From positions 930,001 through 994,000 of the forward strand of contig NZ_JTJW01000006.1 in assembly GCF_000805385.1 (NCBI RefSeq): a stretch of 64,000 nucleotides of DNA, given 5' to 3'. Each line of letters begins with the position of its first letter. The stretch's first letter is position 1. Shown in pieces: positions 28,338 to 38,371 of the stretch. Made by a program: the position numbers and the translations under genes. The notes under the pieces are model-generated. The model had not been told where the DNA came from and ran no database searches. It was given only the letters and a program-made list of their open reading frames with translations. This stretch comes from Mycolicibacterium setense. Lineage in GTDB: Bacteria; Actinomycetota; Actinomycetes; Mycobacteriales; Mycobacteriaceae.

Positions 28338-29810
28338 CTACGAGGTGAACGCGTAGTCGTCCAGCGGGAAGCGGCGACTGCGCCAGTACGCCTCGAGGGT
28401 GGTCGCCGGCCGCAGTGGCACGTCTCCGTTGCGGTCGAAGTAGTAGCTGTTGGCCAGATTGCAGCTGTCCTGCCAGAAGATCTGGCGGTGACGCTTGCGC
28501 ATCATCTCGGCGAAGTACCGATCGTTGGCGTCCTGGCGGACCTCGACGCGGCGGGCCGCCTTCCTGTCCGCCTGTGCGAGACACCGCACCAGATGGCGGG
28601 TTTGGGCCTCGATCAACGCGAAATATGACGATCCGACGTAGCCGTACGGGCCCATCACGGAGAAGAAGTTGGGGAAGCCGGGCACGCTGACCCCTTCGTA
28701 GGCCTGCATCCGGTGCTGCTTCCAGAACTCGCTCAGCGACTGTCCGTCCGATCCCACGATGTCGAAGGTCAGCGCGTCGACATCCATCACCTTGAAGCCG
28801 GTGGCAAGGATCAGCACGTCGACGTCGTGGCTCTCACCGTCAGCGGTCGCGACACCCGAACCGGTGATCTTGTCGATCGGTTCGGTGACCAGCCGGACGT
28901 TGTCCCGGTTGAATGTGGCCAGATAGCCGTTGTGGAAGCCAGGTCGCTTACATCCCACCGCGTACCGGGGTGTGAGCTTGTCGCGCACCTCCGGGTCGCG
29001 CACCTGCTGGCGTAGGTAGGCCCGGCCGGCGGCACCCGCCCGCTTGGCGAACGGGTTGACGGTGAAGTACTGCGCGGCCAGCGGGAAGGTGAACTCCACG
29101 TAGGCCTGGCTGATCAGCCGGTGCAGCGTCCGGCCGCCGGGCAGCCGCATCAGCCGGCGGGCGATCGGCGGGATCGGCACATCGAACTTCGGGAAGCACC
29201 AGATCGGGGTGCGCTGAAACACGGTGAGCTGCTTGACCTTCGGGGCGATCTCCGGGATGACCTGCACCGCGGATGCGCCGGTGCCGATGATCGCGGCGCG
29301 CTTGCCGCTCAAGTCCAGGGTGTGGTCCCAGCGGGCAGTGTGCACCGTGGTACCCGCGAAGGAGTCCACGCCGTCGATGTCGGGCAGCTTCGGGATGGTC
29401 AGCACCCCGCTGGCGTTGACCAGGAACCGCGCTGTGAGCGTCTCGCCGGAATCGAGGTCGAGCCGCCACAGGTTCTCGGCGTCGTCGAACACCGCACGGG
29501 TGACGGTGGTGTTGAACCGGATCCGCGGCCGCAGTCCGTATTTGTCGACGCAGGTGTCGGCGTAGTCTCGCAGCTCGCCGCCGGGGGCATAGGTGCGTGA
29601 CCAGCGCCGCGACTGCTCGAACGAGAACTGATAGGAGAACGACGGAATATCCACGGCCACACCGGGATAGGTGTTCCAGAACCAGGTGCCGCCGACCCCA
29701 TCGCCGGCCTCGACGATCAGGTAGTCGTGCAGGCCCGCCCTGTCCATGGCGATCGCGGTGCCGATGCCGGAGAACCCGGCGCCGACGATGAGGGTGTGAA
29801 AGTCGGGCAT
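28338..29810 (-). CDS. FAD-dependent monooxygenase, Baeyer-Villiger type
   Basis: A 490-residue flavin monooxygenase. It has an N-terminal FAD motif GAGFSGIG, a second dinucleotide site GTGASAVQ, and between them the Baeyer-Villiger fingerprint in FAGTTVHTARWDH (FxGxxxHxxxWD form). GGTWFWNTYPGVAVDIPSF is also typical. The start is the ATG at 29810, whose A shares a base with the stop of the upstream P450 (TGATG), so the two are co-translated. The gene order monooxygenase-P450-AraC matches Rv1393c-Rv1394c-Rv1395 of M. tuberculosis (from memory). The substrate is probably a ketone, but none can be named. Confidence 0.9.
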   Translation of the reverse strand: MPDFHTLIVGAGFSGIGTAIAMDRAGLHDYLIVEAGDGVGGTWFWNTYPGVAVDIPSFSYQFSFEQSRRWSRTYAPGGELRDYADTCVDKYGLRPRIRFNTTVTRAVFDDAENLWRLDLDSGETLTARFLVNASGVLTIPKLPDIDGVDSFAGTTVHTARWDHTLDLSGKRAAIIGTGASAVQVIPEIAPKVKQLTVFQRTPIWCFPKFDVPIPPIARRLMRLPGGRTLHRLISQAYVEFTFPLAAQYFTVNPFAKRAGAAGRAYLRQQVRDPEVRDKLTPRYAVGCKRPGFHNGYLATFNRDNVRLVTEPIDKITGSGVATADGESHDVDVLILATGFKVMDVDALTFDIVGSDGQSLSEFWKQHRMQAYEGVSVPGFPNFFSVMGPYGYVGSSYFALIEAQTRHLVRCLAQADRKAARRVEVRQDANDRYFAEMMRKRHRQIFWQDSCNLANSYYFDRNGDVPLRPATTLEAYWRSRRFPLDDYAFTS

Positions 29811-31189
29811 CAAGCCACCTCCCGGCTGCGTCCGATCATGTGGACGCCGTGTTTGGGTCGCAACGTCAACGTAGCCTCCAACTCCACCGAGTGGCCAGGA
29901 TTGAGATCGAACACGAACCGTCGACTCATGATCGCGGCGATCAGCACCATCTCCATCAGCGCGAAACTCTGTCCGATGCAGATGCGGCGCCCACCGCCGA
30001 ACGGGAGATAAGCCGAGCGTGGACGGTTTTTGGCTGCATCGCCGAGGAATCGGTTGGGATCGAAGGTTTCCGGGTCGGACCACCACCGCTCGTCGTGGTG
30101 GATCTGGTGGGTCGGGATGATCACCGTGGTGCCGGGCCGGATGTGGTGACCGTCGATGTCGTCGGGCTCGACGGCCTCGCGCGCGATGATCCACACCGCG
30201 GAGTAGTACCGCTGCGACTCCTGCAGGCACGCGGTCGTCCACGGCAGCCGGGTCAGGTCGGCGGCCGTCGGACGGCGTGCCCCGACCACCTCATCCACCT
30301 CGGCCAGCATCCGGTCCCTGACCTCGGGATGACGTGCCAGCAAGTACCAGAACCACGCCATCGCGTTGGCGGTCGTCTCATGTCCGGCGAGCATGAAGGT
30401 CAGTGCCTCGTCCCGGACGCGCTGCCGGGGCCAGGTTCCGTCGTCCGCGCCGAACAACACGTTGAGCAGGTCGGCCGATTCGGTGGGATGGGATATCCGG
30501 TCGTCGAGCACGGTGTTGACCGCGTCATCCAGAGCCAGGGCGATCCGCTGGCCTTCACGCAGCGGTGGGGGCAGCCGGATCCCGGAGAACGTGCTCGAGG
30601 CCATCGCGTCGTAGACCGGGCGGGGGAGCAGTCCGAGCAGTCCGAGCCGGGCCAGCAGTTCGGTGCGTCTGAGTCCACGCGTCGTGAGGTCGCGCATGCT
30701 GTGCACGATCGGGCCGAAATCCTGGCTGAACAGTGCGTTGGAGACCACCCGTAGGGTCGTTTCCACCATCGCGGTGTGCATGTCGAACTGCACGCCGTCG
30801 CCCTGTTCGGTGAGCTCGTTGGTCGCCCGTTCGATCGGGTCGATCATCAGGTCGACGATCGTATTGAGGTGACGGCGCGCGAATGTCGGATTGAGTGCGG
30901 ATCTGTGGCCCGCCCAGGAGTCGCCTTCGTCGGTCAGCAGGTTGATGCCGGCTGCGGCCCGAATCGGTTCGTACTCGTTGGATTTGACGTAGCGAAGGCG
31001 GGCCTGGTGCAGCACGTGGTCGACGTAGTCGGGATGCGTGATCGAGACGAAGCGTCGTCCTGCGCAGCGGAATCTGGTGATATCCCGGCCTTGGGTGCGG
31101 GCCAGGAATCCTCCGTCGGTGCTGAATCCGACCGTGATGGCCTCCCGGGTCATCGTCCACGTGCTGAGTCGTGCCGCCGGCGCCGCCAT
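29810..31189 (-). CDS. Cytochrome P450, CYP132-like
   Basis: A 459-residue P450. Landmarks are the I-helix oxygen motif AGHETTANA, the K-helix ExxR in LQESQRYY, and the heme loop FGGGRRICIGQSFA with the cysteine ligand. The ATG at 31189 (MAAPAARLSTWTM) is chosen because it gives the size of CYP132 and leaves room for the divergent AraC promoter; an upstream ATG at 31297 would run into that gene. It lacks an obvious ferredoxin gene beside it. It is likely controlled by the AraC protein and acts with the overlapping monooxygenase. Confidence 0.92.
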   Translation of the reverse strand: MAAPAARLSTWTMTREAITVGFSTDGGFLARTQGRDITRFRCAGRRFVSITHPDYVDHVLHQARLRYVKSNEYEPIRAAAGINLLTDEGDSWAGHRSALNPTFARRHLNTIVDLMIDPIERATNELTEQGDGVQFDMHTAMVETTLRVVSNALFSQDFGPIVHSMRDLTTRGLRRTELLARLGLLGLLPRPVYDAMASSTFSGIRLPPPLREGQRIALALDDAVNTVLDDRISHPTESADLLNVLFGADDGTWPRQRVRDEALTFMLAGHETTANAMAWFWYLLARHPEVRDRMLAEVDEVVGARRPTAADLTRLPWTTACLQESQRYYSAVWIIAREAVEPDDIDGHHIRPGTTVIIPTHQIHHDERWWSDPETFDPNRFLGDAAKNRPRSAYLPFGGGRRICIGQSFALMEMVLIAAIMSRRFVFDLNPGHSVELEATLTLRPKHGVHMIGRSREVA

Positions 31190-31278
31190 GAATTCAGCGT
31201 ATGAGTGACACCACCCATGAGGAATGGGACTATCGGACACAGAGTTGGGATTTTGGGACAGTGGGGTGGAGGTGGACC

Positions 31279-32319
31279 ATGGCCAGGTCGGGCACATCGT
31301 GGTCGGCCGACGTGTGCCATCCGGTCCATGCCACCCGGGTGCTCTGCGAGGTGGCGGCGGAACGCGGCGTCACTGCGGCACAGGTCCTGGCCGGAACCGG
31401 TGTGACGCCAGCGGATCTCGATGACCCCGACGGCGTGATCAGCGCCCATGACGAGGTCCTGGCGGTCCGCCACCTGCAGGCCCGGCTTCCCGACGTGCCA
31501 GGGCTGGGTATCGATGTGGGCGGCCGGTCGGCGCTGACGCACATGGGGCTGTTCGGGTTCGCGGTCATGTCGTGTGCCACGCTGCGCGAACTCTTCAGCA
31601 TCGGGATGCGGTATTTCGCCCTGACCACCCTGCAGATCGATCTGCAGCTGTTCGAAGGTGCCGATGACTGCGTGCTGGAACTCAACGCCGGTCATCTGCC
31701 CCGCGATGTCCAACGCTTCTTCGTCGAACGGGATATCGCGGGAATGATCGCCACCACAACCAGTTTCGCGTATCCGGTGGTGGCACAGTACGCCGACCGG
31801 ATATCTGCCGAGGTGTCGATCGACGAGGACGTGATGCAGCCGCTGCTGGCCTTGATGCCGCTACCGAATGTGGCGTTCGGCCGTGCCCACTCCCGTTTGC
31901 ATTTTCCCCGAGCCATGCTCGACGAGCCGCTGCCGCAAGCTGATCCGTACACCCTCGACCTGTGCATCGCCCAGTGCGATGCGCTGATGCAGCGTTATGA
32001 ACAACGCCGCGGCATCACTGCTGTGGTGCGTAGCAAGCTTTTTCGCGACACCGGGCAGTTCCCGTCCCTGCCCGAGGTGGCCGCCGAACTCGATATGCAT
32101 CCACGCACATTGCGGCGCCGGCTCGCCGACGAGGGCGCCTCGTTCCGCGAACTGGTGAACGAGGCGCGCTCGACGCTCGCGCGCGACCTGCTGTGCAACG
32201 TGGGGCTGACCGTCGACGAGGTATCGCGGCGCCTGGGCTATACCGAGACCTCGACGTTCTGCCATGCGTTCAAGCGCTGGCACGGGGTGCCGCCAGGTAC
32301 GTTCTCGCAGAAACGCTGA
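31279..32319 (+). CDS. AraC-family transcriptional regulator
   Basis: A 346-residue regulator (from the ATG at 31279) with an N-terminal arabinose-binding-like sensor domain of the OruR/ArgR-type group ([16 protein letters not shown] [31 protein letters not shown]) and a C-terminal double helix-turn-helix ([19 protein letters not shown] and [20 protein letters not shown]). An ATG at 31201 in the same frame would add 26 residues of atypical composition and leave only eleven bases to the P450 start, so the later start is favoured. By analogy with Rv1395, which controls cyp132, it should regulate the divergent P450-monooxygenase pair. Confidence 0.9.
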   Translation: MARSGTSWSADVCHPVHATRVLCEVAAERGVTAAQVLAGTGVTPADLDDPDGVISAHDEVLAVRHLQARLPDVPGLGIDVGGRSALTHMGLFGFAVMSCATLRELFSIGMRYFALTTLQIDLQLFEGADDCVLELNAGHLPRDVQRFFVERDIAGMIATTTSFAYPVVAQYADRISAEVSIDEDVMQPLLALMPLPNVAFGRAHSRLHFPRAMLDEPLPQADPYTLDLCIAQCDALMQRYEQRRGITAVVRSKLFRDTGQFPSLPEVAAELDMHPRTLRRRLADEGASFRELVNEARSTLARDLLCNVGLTVDEVSRRLGYTETSTFCHAFKRWHGVPPGTFSQKR

Positions 32320-32393
32320 CAGATTGAACGGCCGGCGGCGGTGCGCCGTTTCACACTGGACAGGATCCGACGGCGAATAGGGGTACGACCACG

Positions 32394-33473
32394 ATGAAAT
32401 CCGATGACAGTCCGGCGCTCAACCGCAGGAGAGCACTGTTCGGTCTGGCCGCGGTCGGTGGTGTCGCTGCCGTCGGTGTCGGCGGACTGGCCGAGGCGGC
32501 GGCATGGTTGCGACCCGACGCCCTGACTCCGGCCGACTTCGCCGACCGCTTCGAGCAGATCGCCGGCCGGCACGACGGATTTCGGCGCAACCATGCCAAG
32601 GGCCTGGCCGCCACCGGAACGTTCACCAGCACCGGTGCCGGCGCGGCAGTGAGCCGGGCGGCGGTGTTCGCGCCCGGCACGGTGCCCGTCGTCGGCAGGT
32701 TCTCGCTCTCGGGTGGGCTGCCCGACCAACCCGACAAGACCGACACCGTCCGGGGTCTCGGCCTGATGTTCCGGCTTCCCGACGGCGAACAGTGGCGCAC
32801 CGCGATGGTCAACATCCCGGTGTTCACCGACAACACGCCGCAGGGCTTCTATGACCGGATGCTCGCGTCACGCCCACAGCCGCAGACCGGCAAGCCGGAT
32901 CCGCAAGCGATGGCGGCGTTCCTGGCCGATCACCCGGAGACGGCCGCGGCGATGAAGATCATCAAACAGAACCCTCCCAGCGCTGGGTTCGCCGACAGTA
33001 CCTACCGGGGCCTCAACGCTTTTCGCGCCACCAACGCCCAGGGGGAGGCCACGGCGATCCGGTGGGCGGCCGAGCCGGTGCAGCCGGTGCACACCGCCGA
33101 AGCACCCGAGAACAACGACAAGAACCGTCTTTTCGACGGACTGATCGACACGGTCTCCCGGGGTCCGGTCAGCTGGAAACTGATCCTCACCCTGGCCGAA
33201 CCCGGCGACCCCACCAATGACCCGACACTGCCGTGGCCACAGAATCGCCCGACGATCGAGGCGGGCACCATCACCATCGACGCGGTCCACACCGAGGCGC
33301 CCGGAAACGCTCGCGACATCAACTTCGATCCGCTGGTGCTGCCCGACGGGCTGGCAGTCTCCGATGACCCGCTACCGGCCGCGCGATCGGCGGTCTACGC
33401 CCGCTCGTTCAACCGGAGGGCCCGAGAACCCAAGTCGCCCAGCGCAGTCGTCGTTCCCGGGGACGCGCAGTGA
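32394..33473 (+). CDS. Exported catalase-family peroxidase (SrpA-like)
   Basis: A 359-residue heme peroxidase of the small catalase-related family. The N-terminus has a twin-arginine-like signal (NRRRALFGLAAVGG...), so it is exported or membrane-tethered. The distal histidine is His67 in RRNHAKGLAATG and the heme-ligating tyrosine is Tyr335 in RSAVYARSFNRR. It is much shorter than a true catalase (about 480 residues), lacking the C-terminal extension, and members of this family reduce peroxides with an external donor. It overlaps the cytochrome b561 gene by four bases, which suggests electrons from the quinol pool. Confidence 0.88.
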   Translation: MKSDDSPALNRRRALFGLAAVGGVAAVGVGGLAEAAAWLRPDALTPADFADRFEQIAGRHDGFRRNHAKGLAATGTFTSTGAGAAVSRAAVFAPGTVPVVGRFSLSGGLPDQPDKTDTVRGLGLMFRLPDGEQWRTAMVNIPVFTDNTPQGFYDRMLASRPQPQTGKPDPQAMAAFLADHPETAAAMKIIKQNPPSAGFADSTYRGLNAFRATNAQGEATAIRWAAEPVQPVHTAEAPENNDKNRLFDGLIDTVSRGPVSWKLILTLAEPGDPTNDPTLPWPQNRPTIEAGTITIDAVHTEAPGNARDINFDPLVLPDGLAVSDDPLPAARSAVYARSFNRRAREPKSPSAVVVPGDAQ

Positions 33474-34033
33474 CCACCGAAACGAAACCGCCGATCACGC
33501 GGTTCAATCTCGCGGCCAGGTTGCTGCACTGGTCGATGGCGGTCATGGTGATCGCGCAGTTCTTCATCGGCGTGACGATGATTGCCGCGCTCAGCTACTA
33601 CCCGCTGCTACTGGCGATTCACCGACCGCTGGGCATCGCGATCCTGATGTTCGCGATCGTGCGGCTCGTCAACCGGCTGACTCGTCGGCTGCCGCCGTTC
33701 CCGACCACGATGGGTCCGGTCGAGCGCCGCGTTGCCAGCTACTCCGAATACCTCTTGTATACACTGCTTTTGGTGCAGCCGCTGATCGGGTGGGCCATGC
33801 TGTCGGCCGCCCAGTCACCCGTTGTGTTGGCCGGGGCGATACACCTACCGGCGATCGCCCCGCACAACCTCACCCTGTATGCGGCACTGCGCACCGCCCA
33901 CACCGTCGGCGCCTATTTACTGTTCGCGACGTTCACCGCGCACATCTGCGCGATGGTGTTCCACACCGTGGGGCTACGCGACGGGATCATCCGTCGAATG
34001 AGCTTGTGGCCCAGCAAGAACTCCAAGGGGTAG
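33470..34033 (+). CDS. Cytochrome b561 family membrane protein
   Basis: A 187-residue membrane protein with four hydrophobic segments and the histidines expected for two b hemes: His20 in ARLLHWSMAV, His51 in LLAIHRPLG, and histidines in RTAHTVGAY and FTAHICAMVFHTVG. It starts with GTG overlapping the stop of the peroxidase gene (GTGA), so the two are made together. It is the probable electron donor from menaquinol or another quinol to the exported peroxidase. Confidence 0.9.
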   Translation: MTTETKPPITRFNLAARLLHWSMAVMVIAQFFIGVTMIAALSYYPLLLAIHRPLGIAILMFAIVRLVNRLTRRLPPFPTTMGPVERRVASYSEYLLYTLLLVQPLIGWAMLSAAQSPVVLAGAIHLPAIAPHNLTLYAALRTAHTVGAYLLFATFTAHICAMVFHTVGLRDGIIRRMSLWPSKNSKG

Positions 34034-34039
34034 CGGCGC

Positions 34040-34984
34040 TCAGCCGTGCAGCGACTTCCTCAGCACGGCCATGGCCCGATCGAACGATTCGGTGGTGGCG
34101 GGGACCACACCGACGTAACCGAGGTAGCCGTGCACCAGGGTCTTGGCATTGTCAAGCTGAACCGGAACGCCTGCGGCGGACAGCAATTCGGCATAGCGGA
34201 TGCCGTCGTCACGCAGCGGGTCGTGCCCGGCCACCGCGACATACGCCGGTGCGAGGCCTGACAGGTCCGTCGCGCGGGCCGGCACCAGCGTGGCCGGCGG
34301 ATCGGACAGATCCACGTGTCCGGCATACCAGCGGGAGAAGCCCTGGACCGCATCGAGGCCGAGGATGGGTGCCTTGGCGTTCTCGGTGAACGACGGCAGG
34401 CTGGTGTCCCACGTGGTGGCCGGGTACCAGAGCAACTGCAAATCCAAGGGGATACCGGCGTCGCGCGCCAGGAGGGCCACGACCGCGCTGAGGTTGCCGC
34501 CCGCCGAATCCCCGGCGACGGCGATGTGGTTGGCATCGACACCCAACTCGGCGCCGTTGGCGGCCACCCACTGCGTCACGGCCCACACGTCGTCGACAGC
34601 GGCGGGGTACGGATGCTCGGGCGCCAGCCGGTAATCCACCGACACCACCACCGCATCGGCGCCGACGGCGTGCTGGCGGGCCGTGCCGTCGTAAGTGTCC
34701 AGGTCACCGAGCGCCCAGCCGCCTCCGTGAATGAACACCACGACCGGCGGCGTCGCGCCATCAGCCGTCGGCGGACGGTACACCCGCACCGGGACCGGGC
34801 CGGCCGGCCCCGGGATCACGCGGTCCTCGGTCTGCACCTCGGGATGGACCGGCATCCGCGGAATCTCAGCGAACTGGCGGCGGGCCTCCTCGACACCGAT
34901 GTCGGTGGATAGTTGGAACGGCACCGCCTCCAGTACCTTCTGCAGGATGGCATCGACAGCCGGTTTCTCATCAGCAACGGACAT
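34040..34984 (-). CDS. Alpha/beta hydrolase of the hormone-sensitive lipase family (LipH/LipI-like)
   Basis: A 314-residue esterase. The oxyanion motif is [11 protein letters not shown], the nucleophile lies in VAGDSAGGN, the acid is in [11 protein letters not shown] and the histidine in LVHGYLG. The size and position just before a membrane protein and priA correspond to LipH/LipI of M. tuberculosis (from memory). These enzymes hydrolyse short- to medium-chain esters in the cytoplasm. Its ATG (34984) overlaps, on the opposite strand, the candidate ATG of the lysoplasmalogenase gene. Confidence 0.9.
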   Translation of the reverse strand: MSVADEKPAVDAILQKVLEAVPFQLSTDIGVEEARRQFAEIPRMPVHPEVQTEDRVIPGPAGPVPVRVYRPPTADGATPPVVVFIHGGGWALGDLDTYDGTARQHAVGADAVVVSVDYRLAPEHPYPAAVDDVWAVTQWVAANGAELGVDANHIAVAGDSAGGNLSAVVALLARDAGIPLDLQLLWYPATTWDTSLPSFTENAKAPILGLDAVQGFSRWYAGHVDLSDPPATLVPARATDLSGLAPAYVAVAGHDPLRDDGIRYAELLSAAGVPVQLDNAKTLVHGYLGYVGVVPATTESFDRAMAVLRKSLHG

Positions 34985-35705
34985 GCCGCCACCGTACGCA
35001 CACCGCAGGACGGTGTGGCTGTGGGGCGCCGCGGCAGTGATCGGTGCCGCCTACGGCACGTTTCTCCTCGTGGTGGCCCTGCGGTTGCCGGCCGGTGCCG
35101 ATCTCACGGGCCAGTTCTTCACCCAGCCCGCGGTCAAGGCGCTGCCCGCGCTGCTGCTGGCCGCCGCCGCGTGGTCACATCCGATCGTGCGGGAACGCCG
35201 CTGGCTGGTCGGGGCACTGGTGTTCTCGGCGCTGGGCGACTTTCTGCTGGCGATCCCGTGGTGGCAGCCGTCCTTCGTGCTGGGTCTGGCCGCGTTCCTG
35301 GTCGCGCACCTGTGCTTCCTGGGCGCGCTGCTGCCGCTGGCACGACGGTCGACGCCGCGGCTGATCGCCGTCGCGCTCACCGTGGTGGCCTGCCTGGCGC
35401 TGTTGACGTGGTTCTGGCCCCGGCTCGTCGAACAGGGGATGGCCGTTCCGGTGGTCGCCTACATCGCGGTGCTCGGAGCCATGGTGTGCACCGCGCTGCT
35501 GGCCCGCCTGCCCACCCCGTGGACTGCCGCCGGGGCGGTGTGTTTCGCGGTGTCGGACTCCATGATCGGCATCAGTCAGTTCGTGCGCGGCGACCAGCTG
35601 CTCGCCGTGCCGATCTGGTGGGCGTACGCGGCGTCACTGCTGCTGATCACGGCGGGCATGTTCTTCGGTCGAGCGTCGGACAAGTCTGCTAAACCAACGC
35701 AGTGA
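34983..35705 (+). CDS. Lysoplasmalogenase (YhhN/TMEM86 family)
   Basis: A 240-residue membrane protein with about eight hydrophobic segments. The family's acidic residue in [14 protein letters not shown] and the later [15 protein letters not shown] block are present. Members cleave the vinyl-ether bond of lysoplasmalogens, but the bacterial substrate is uncertain. The ATG at 34983 overlaps the divergent esterase start (CATG); a GTG at 35013 followed by WLWGAA is an alternative that would leave a small gap. Its end overlaps the priA start by four bases, so the two are co-transcribed. Confidence 0.82.
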   Translation: MPPPYAHRRTVWLWGAAAVIGAAYGTFLLVVALRLPAGADLTGQFFTQPAVKALPALLLAAAAWSHPIVRERRWLVGALVFSALGDFLLAIPWWQPSFVLGLAAFLVAHLCFLGALLPLARRSTPRLIAVALTVVACLALLTWFWPRLVEQGMAVPVVAYIAVLGAMVCTALLARLPTPWTAAGAVCFAVSDSMIGISQFVRGDQLLAVPIWWAYAASLLLITAGMFFGRASDKSAKPTQ

Positions 35706-37702
35706 CCATCACCCGCCGCGCCGCCGAGCATGAGCCCATCGCGCGGGTGCTTCCCCTGCTCACGGTGCCGCACCTGGACCGCGAATTCGACTATCTGGTG
35801 TCGGAGGAGCAATCCGACGACGCCCAGCCGGGCGTGCGGGTGCGGGTCCGCTTCAACGGCAGGCTCGTCGACGCCTACCTGCTGGAGCGGCGTTCCGACA
35901 CCGACCACACCGGCAAGCTCGGCTGGCTCGATCGGGTGGTCTCGCCTGAACCGGTGCTCACCCCGGAGATCCGGCGGTTGGTCGACGCCGTCGCCGCGCG
36001 CTACGCCGGCACCCGCGCCGACGTGCTGCGGCTGGCGGTGCCGCCGCGACATGCCCGGGTGGAGAAGCAGACTCAGGACGAGCCGGCACCGGCTGAGCCG
36101 ATTCCCGTCGACACCAGCGCCTGGGCTCGCTACGGCCGCGGCGAACAATTCCTGACCGCCATCGGTGAGGGCCGCGCGGCGCGGGCGGTGTGGCAGGCGC
36201 TGCCCGGGGAGAACTGGGCGCAACGGCTGGCCGAGGCGGCCGCGGTGGCGGTGAACGCCGGGCTTGGCGTGGTGGCGGTGGTGCCCGATCAGCGCGACGT
36301 GGATGCGTTGTATGCCGCGGCCACCGAACGGGTGGCCGCCGCACGCGTCGTCGCGTTGTCGGCAGGGCTGGGGCCATCGGCCCGTTACCGCCGCTGGCTG
36401 GCGGCGTTACGCGGGCACGCCCAGTTCGTGATCGGGACCCGCAGCGCCGTGTTCGCCCCGGTGGCCAACCTCGGGCTGGTCCTGGTGTGGGACGACGGCG
36501 ACGACAACCTCGCCGAACCACGCTCGCCGTATCCGCATGCCCGTGAGGTCGCGATGCTGCGGGCCCATCAGCTGCGGTGTGCGGCGATCATCGGTGGTTA
36601 CGCGCGCACGGCCGAGGCGCAGGCGTTGGTGCGGACCCGGTGGGCGCACGACGTTGTGGCGGCCCGGCCGGTCGTGCGCGCCGCCGCACCCCGGGTGATC
36701 GCCTTGGAGGACAGCGGCTACGCGCAGGAACGCGATCCGGCCGCGCACACCGCCCGGCTGCCGTCCATGGCACTGCAGGCGGCGCGTTCGGCGCTGCAGG
36801 CCGGACGCCCCGTACTCATCCAGGTGCCGCGCCGCGGATACGTGCCGTCGTTGGCGTGCGCGCGGTGCCGCGCCGTGACCCGCTGCCGGCACTGCACCGG
36901 TCCGCTGGCATTGCCCGATCGGGGTAGCGCGGCCGCCGAATGCCGCTGGTGCGGCCGGGCCGAACCCGCATTGCGTTGTGCGCGTTGTGGTTCGGATGCG
37001 GTGCGGGCCGTCGTGGTGGGTGCCCGGCGGACCGCCGAAGAGTTGGGGCGGGCCTTTGCCGGTACCTCGGTGATCACCTCCGGCGGCGACGCAGTGATCC
37101 CGACGGTGGGCGATGAGCCGGCCCTGGTGGTCTCTACCCCGGGCGCGGAGCCGATCGCCGCAGGCGGCTACGGCGCGGCTCTGTTGCTCGACGCGTGGGC
37201 GCTGCTGGGCCGACAGGATCTGCGCGCGGCCGAGGACACGTTGCGCCGATGGATGGCCGCGACAGCGCTGGTCCGGCCGCGCACCGACGGCGGCGTGGTG
37301 GCCGTGGTGGCGGAGTCGGGGATCTCCACGGTGCAGGCGCTGATCCGGTGGGATCCCGTCGGGCACGCCGACGCCGAACTCGACGGCCGCGGCGAGGTAG
37401 GTCTGCCGCCCGCGGTACACATGGCGGCCATCGACGGAACCACGACGGCGGTCGCGGCACTGCTCGAAACCGCGCAGCTGCCCGAGGTCGCGGAAACCCT
37501 CGGCCCGGTGGAACTACCGGCCGGTGCGCGCCGACCACCCGGTCTGGAACCCGGTGCCGAGGTGAGCCGGATGCTGATCCGAGTGCCGCGCGATGGCGGC
37601 CTGGAGTTGGCGGCCGCACTCCGGCGGGCCACGGCGGTGCTGAGCGCGCGCCACGATCAACAGCCGTGTCGCATCCAAATCGATCCGCTGCACATCGGGT
37701 AG
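35702..37702 (+). CDS. priA: PriA-like protein with degenerate helicase motifs
   Basis: A 666-residue protein recognised by its position, its N-terminal 3'BD domain ([18 protein letters not shown]) and its zinc-binding cysteine cluster ([30 protein letters not shown]). The helicase core is eroded: the Walker A position reads LPGENWAQR instead of a GxGKT loop, and the DEEH Walker B position reads VWDDGDD. This is known for actinobacterial PriA, which is thought to keep a structural role in restarting replication forks without helicase activity. The gene starts with GTG overlapping the previous gene. Confidence 0.9.
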   Translation: MTITRRAAEHEPIARVLPLLTVPHLDREFDYLVSEEQSDDAQPGVRVRVRFNGRLVDAYLLERRSDTDHTGKLGWLDRVVSPEPVLTPEIRRLVDAVAARYAGTRADVLRLAVPPRHARVEKQTQDEPAPAEPIPVDTSAWARYGRGEQFLTAIGEGRAARAVWQALPGENWAQRLAEAAAVAVNAGLGVVAVVPDQRDVDALYAAATERVAAARVVALSAGLGPSARYRRWLAALRGHAQFVIGTRSAVFAPVANLGLVLVWDDGDDNLAEPRSPYPHAREVAMLRAHQLRCAAIIGGYARTAEAQALVRTRWAHDVVAARPVVRAAAPRVIALEDSGYAQERDPAAHTARLPSMALQAARSALQAGRPVLIQVPRRGYVPSLACARCRAVTRCRHCTGPLALPDRGSAAAECRWCGRAEPALRCARCGSDAVRAVVVGARRTAEELGRAFAGTSVITSGGDAVIPTVGDEPALVVSTPGAEPIAAGGYGAALLLDAWALLGRQDLRAAEDTLRRWMAATALVRPRTDGGVVAVVAESGISTVQALIRWDPVGHADAELDGRGEVGLPPAVHMAAIDGTTTAVAALLETAQLPEVAETLGPVELPAGARRPPGLEPGAEVSRMLIRVPRDGGLELAAALRRATAVLSARHDQQPCRIQIDPLHIG

Positions 37703-37746
37703 ACAGCGGCACCACATGACTCACAGTGGACGGCTGCGGCGGGCCA

Positions 37747-38304
37747 TCACGTGCCATGCCCGGTGCCGGAGTGCCCGACATGGCCAGGTTGCCGATCGGC
37801 GCCCAGAAATGTCGAAAGGTGCTCGAGCAACAGTCTGAGCGTGCGCTCGAGCTGTTCTTGCTGTTGCCTCGGTAGGCCATCGAGCAGCTGACACTCACGC
37901 TCCAGGACGGCGCCGACGAGGTCGTCGACTGTAGCCCGGCCAAGTGCGGTGAGTTCGACGTCAACCGCACGTGACTCGCGGCGGCCAGTTCGTTTGACCA
38001 GACCCTGTGCCTCCGCCCGATCCACGCGTTGCGTAATTGCCCCGGCTGTGATGAGGGAGGCCGTCGCCAGCTCGCGGGTGGTCATGCGGTACGGCTGTCC
38101 GTGGCGCCGCAACGTGGACAGCAGATCCAGGGTGGCCATGTCGGCGTCATGGTCGCGTAGCAGGCGGGCCCGGTCGTCACCGAGAAGTTTCGCGATGTGC
38201 CATATCCGCGTCACAATCCCGATGGAATGCACTGGAACATCGGGTAATTCACGCTTCCAGGCGGCGGCGATGGCATCGACGGCATCGTCTGGCGTTGCCT
38301 TCAT
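37747..38304 (-). CDS. MarR-family transcriptional regulator
   Basis: A 185-residue winged-helix regulator. The core reads MTTRELATASLITAGAITQRVDRAEAQGLVKR followed by the wing RRESRAVDVELTALGRATVD. It starts at the ATG at 38304, which has an AGGAG site; longer in-frame starts overlap the divergent SDR promoter. A palindrome in the 67-base gap to the SDR gene is the likely operator, so it should regulate itself and that gene. The C-terminal ~15 residues (PGHVGHSGTGHGT) are unusual in being histidine- and glycine-rich. Confidence 0.9.
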   Translation of the reverse strand: MKATPDDAVDAIAAAWKRELPDVPVHSIGIVTRIWHIAKLLGDDRARLLRDHDADMATLDLLSTLRRHGQPYRMTTRELATASLITAGAITQRVDRAEAQGLVKRTGRRESRAVDVELTALGRATVDDLVGAVLERECQLLDGLPRQQQEQLERTLRLLLEHLSTFLGADRQPGHVGHSGTGHGT

Positions 38305-38325
38305 GAGCTCTCCTGCTAGTGTGTT

Positions 38326-38339
38326 GTTTAGACCTAAAC
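38326..38339. promoter_or_regulatory. Palindromic MarR-type operator
   Basis: GTTTAG-AC-CTAAAC is a perfect 6-base inverted repeat with a two-base spacer. It lies 22 bases from the MarR start and 33 bases before the SDR ATG, in the region where both promoters must sit. Confidence 0.65.
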
Positions 38340-38371
38340 GAACGAGTCTGAACATAGCAGGAGATGCACCA

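Noticed and set aside
35702..37702. PriA as a frameshifted or decayed pseudogene
   Set aside because: The frame is intact, length is normal for mycobacteria, and the zinc cysteines are conserved; the lost helicase motifs are a family-wide trait.
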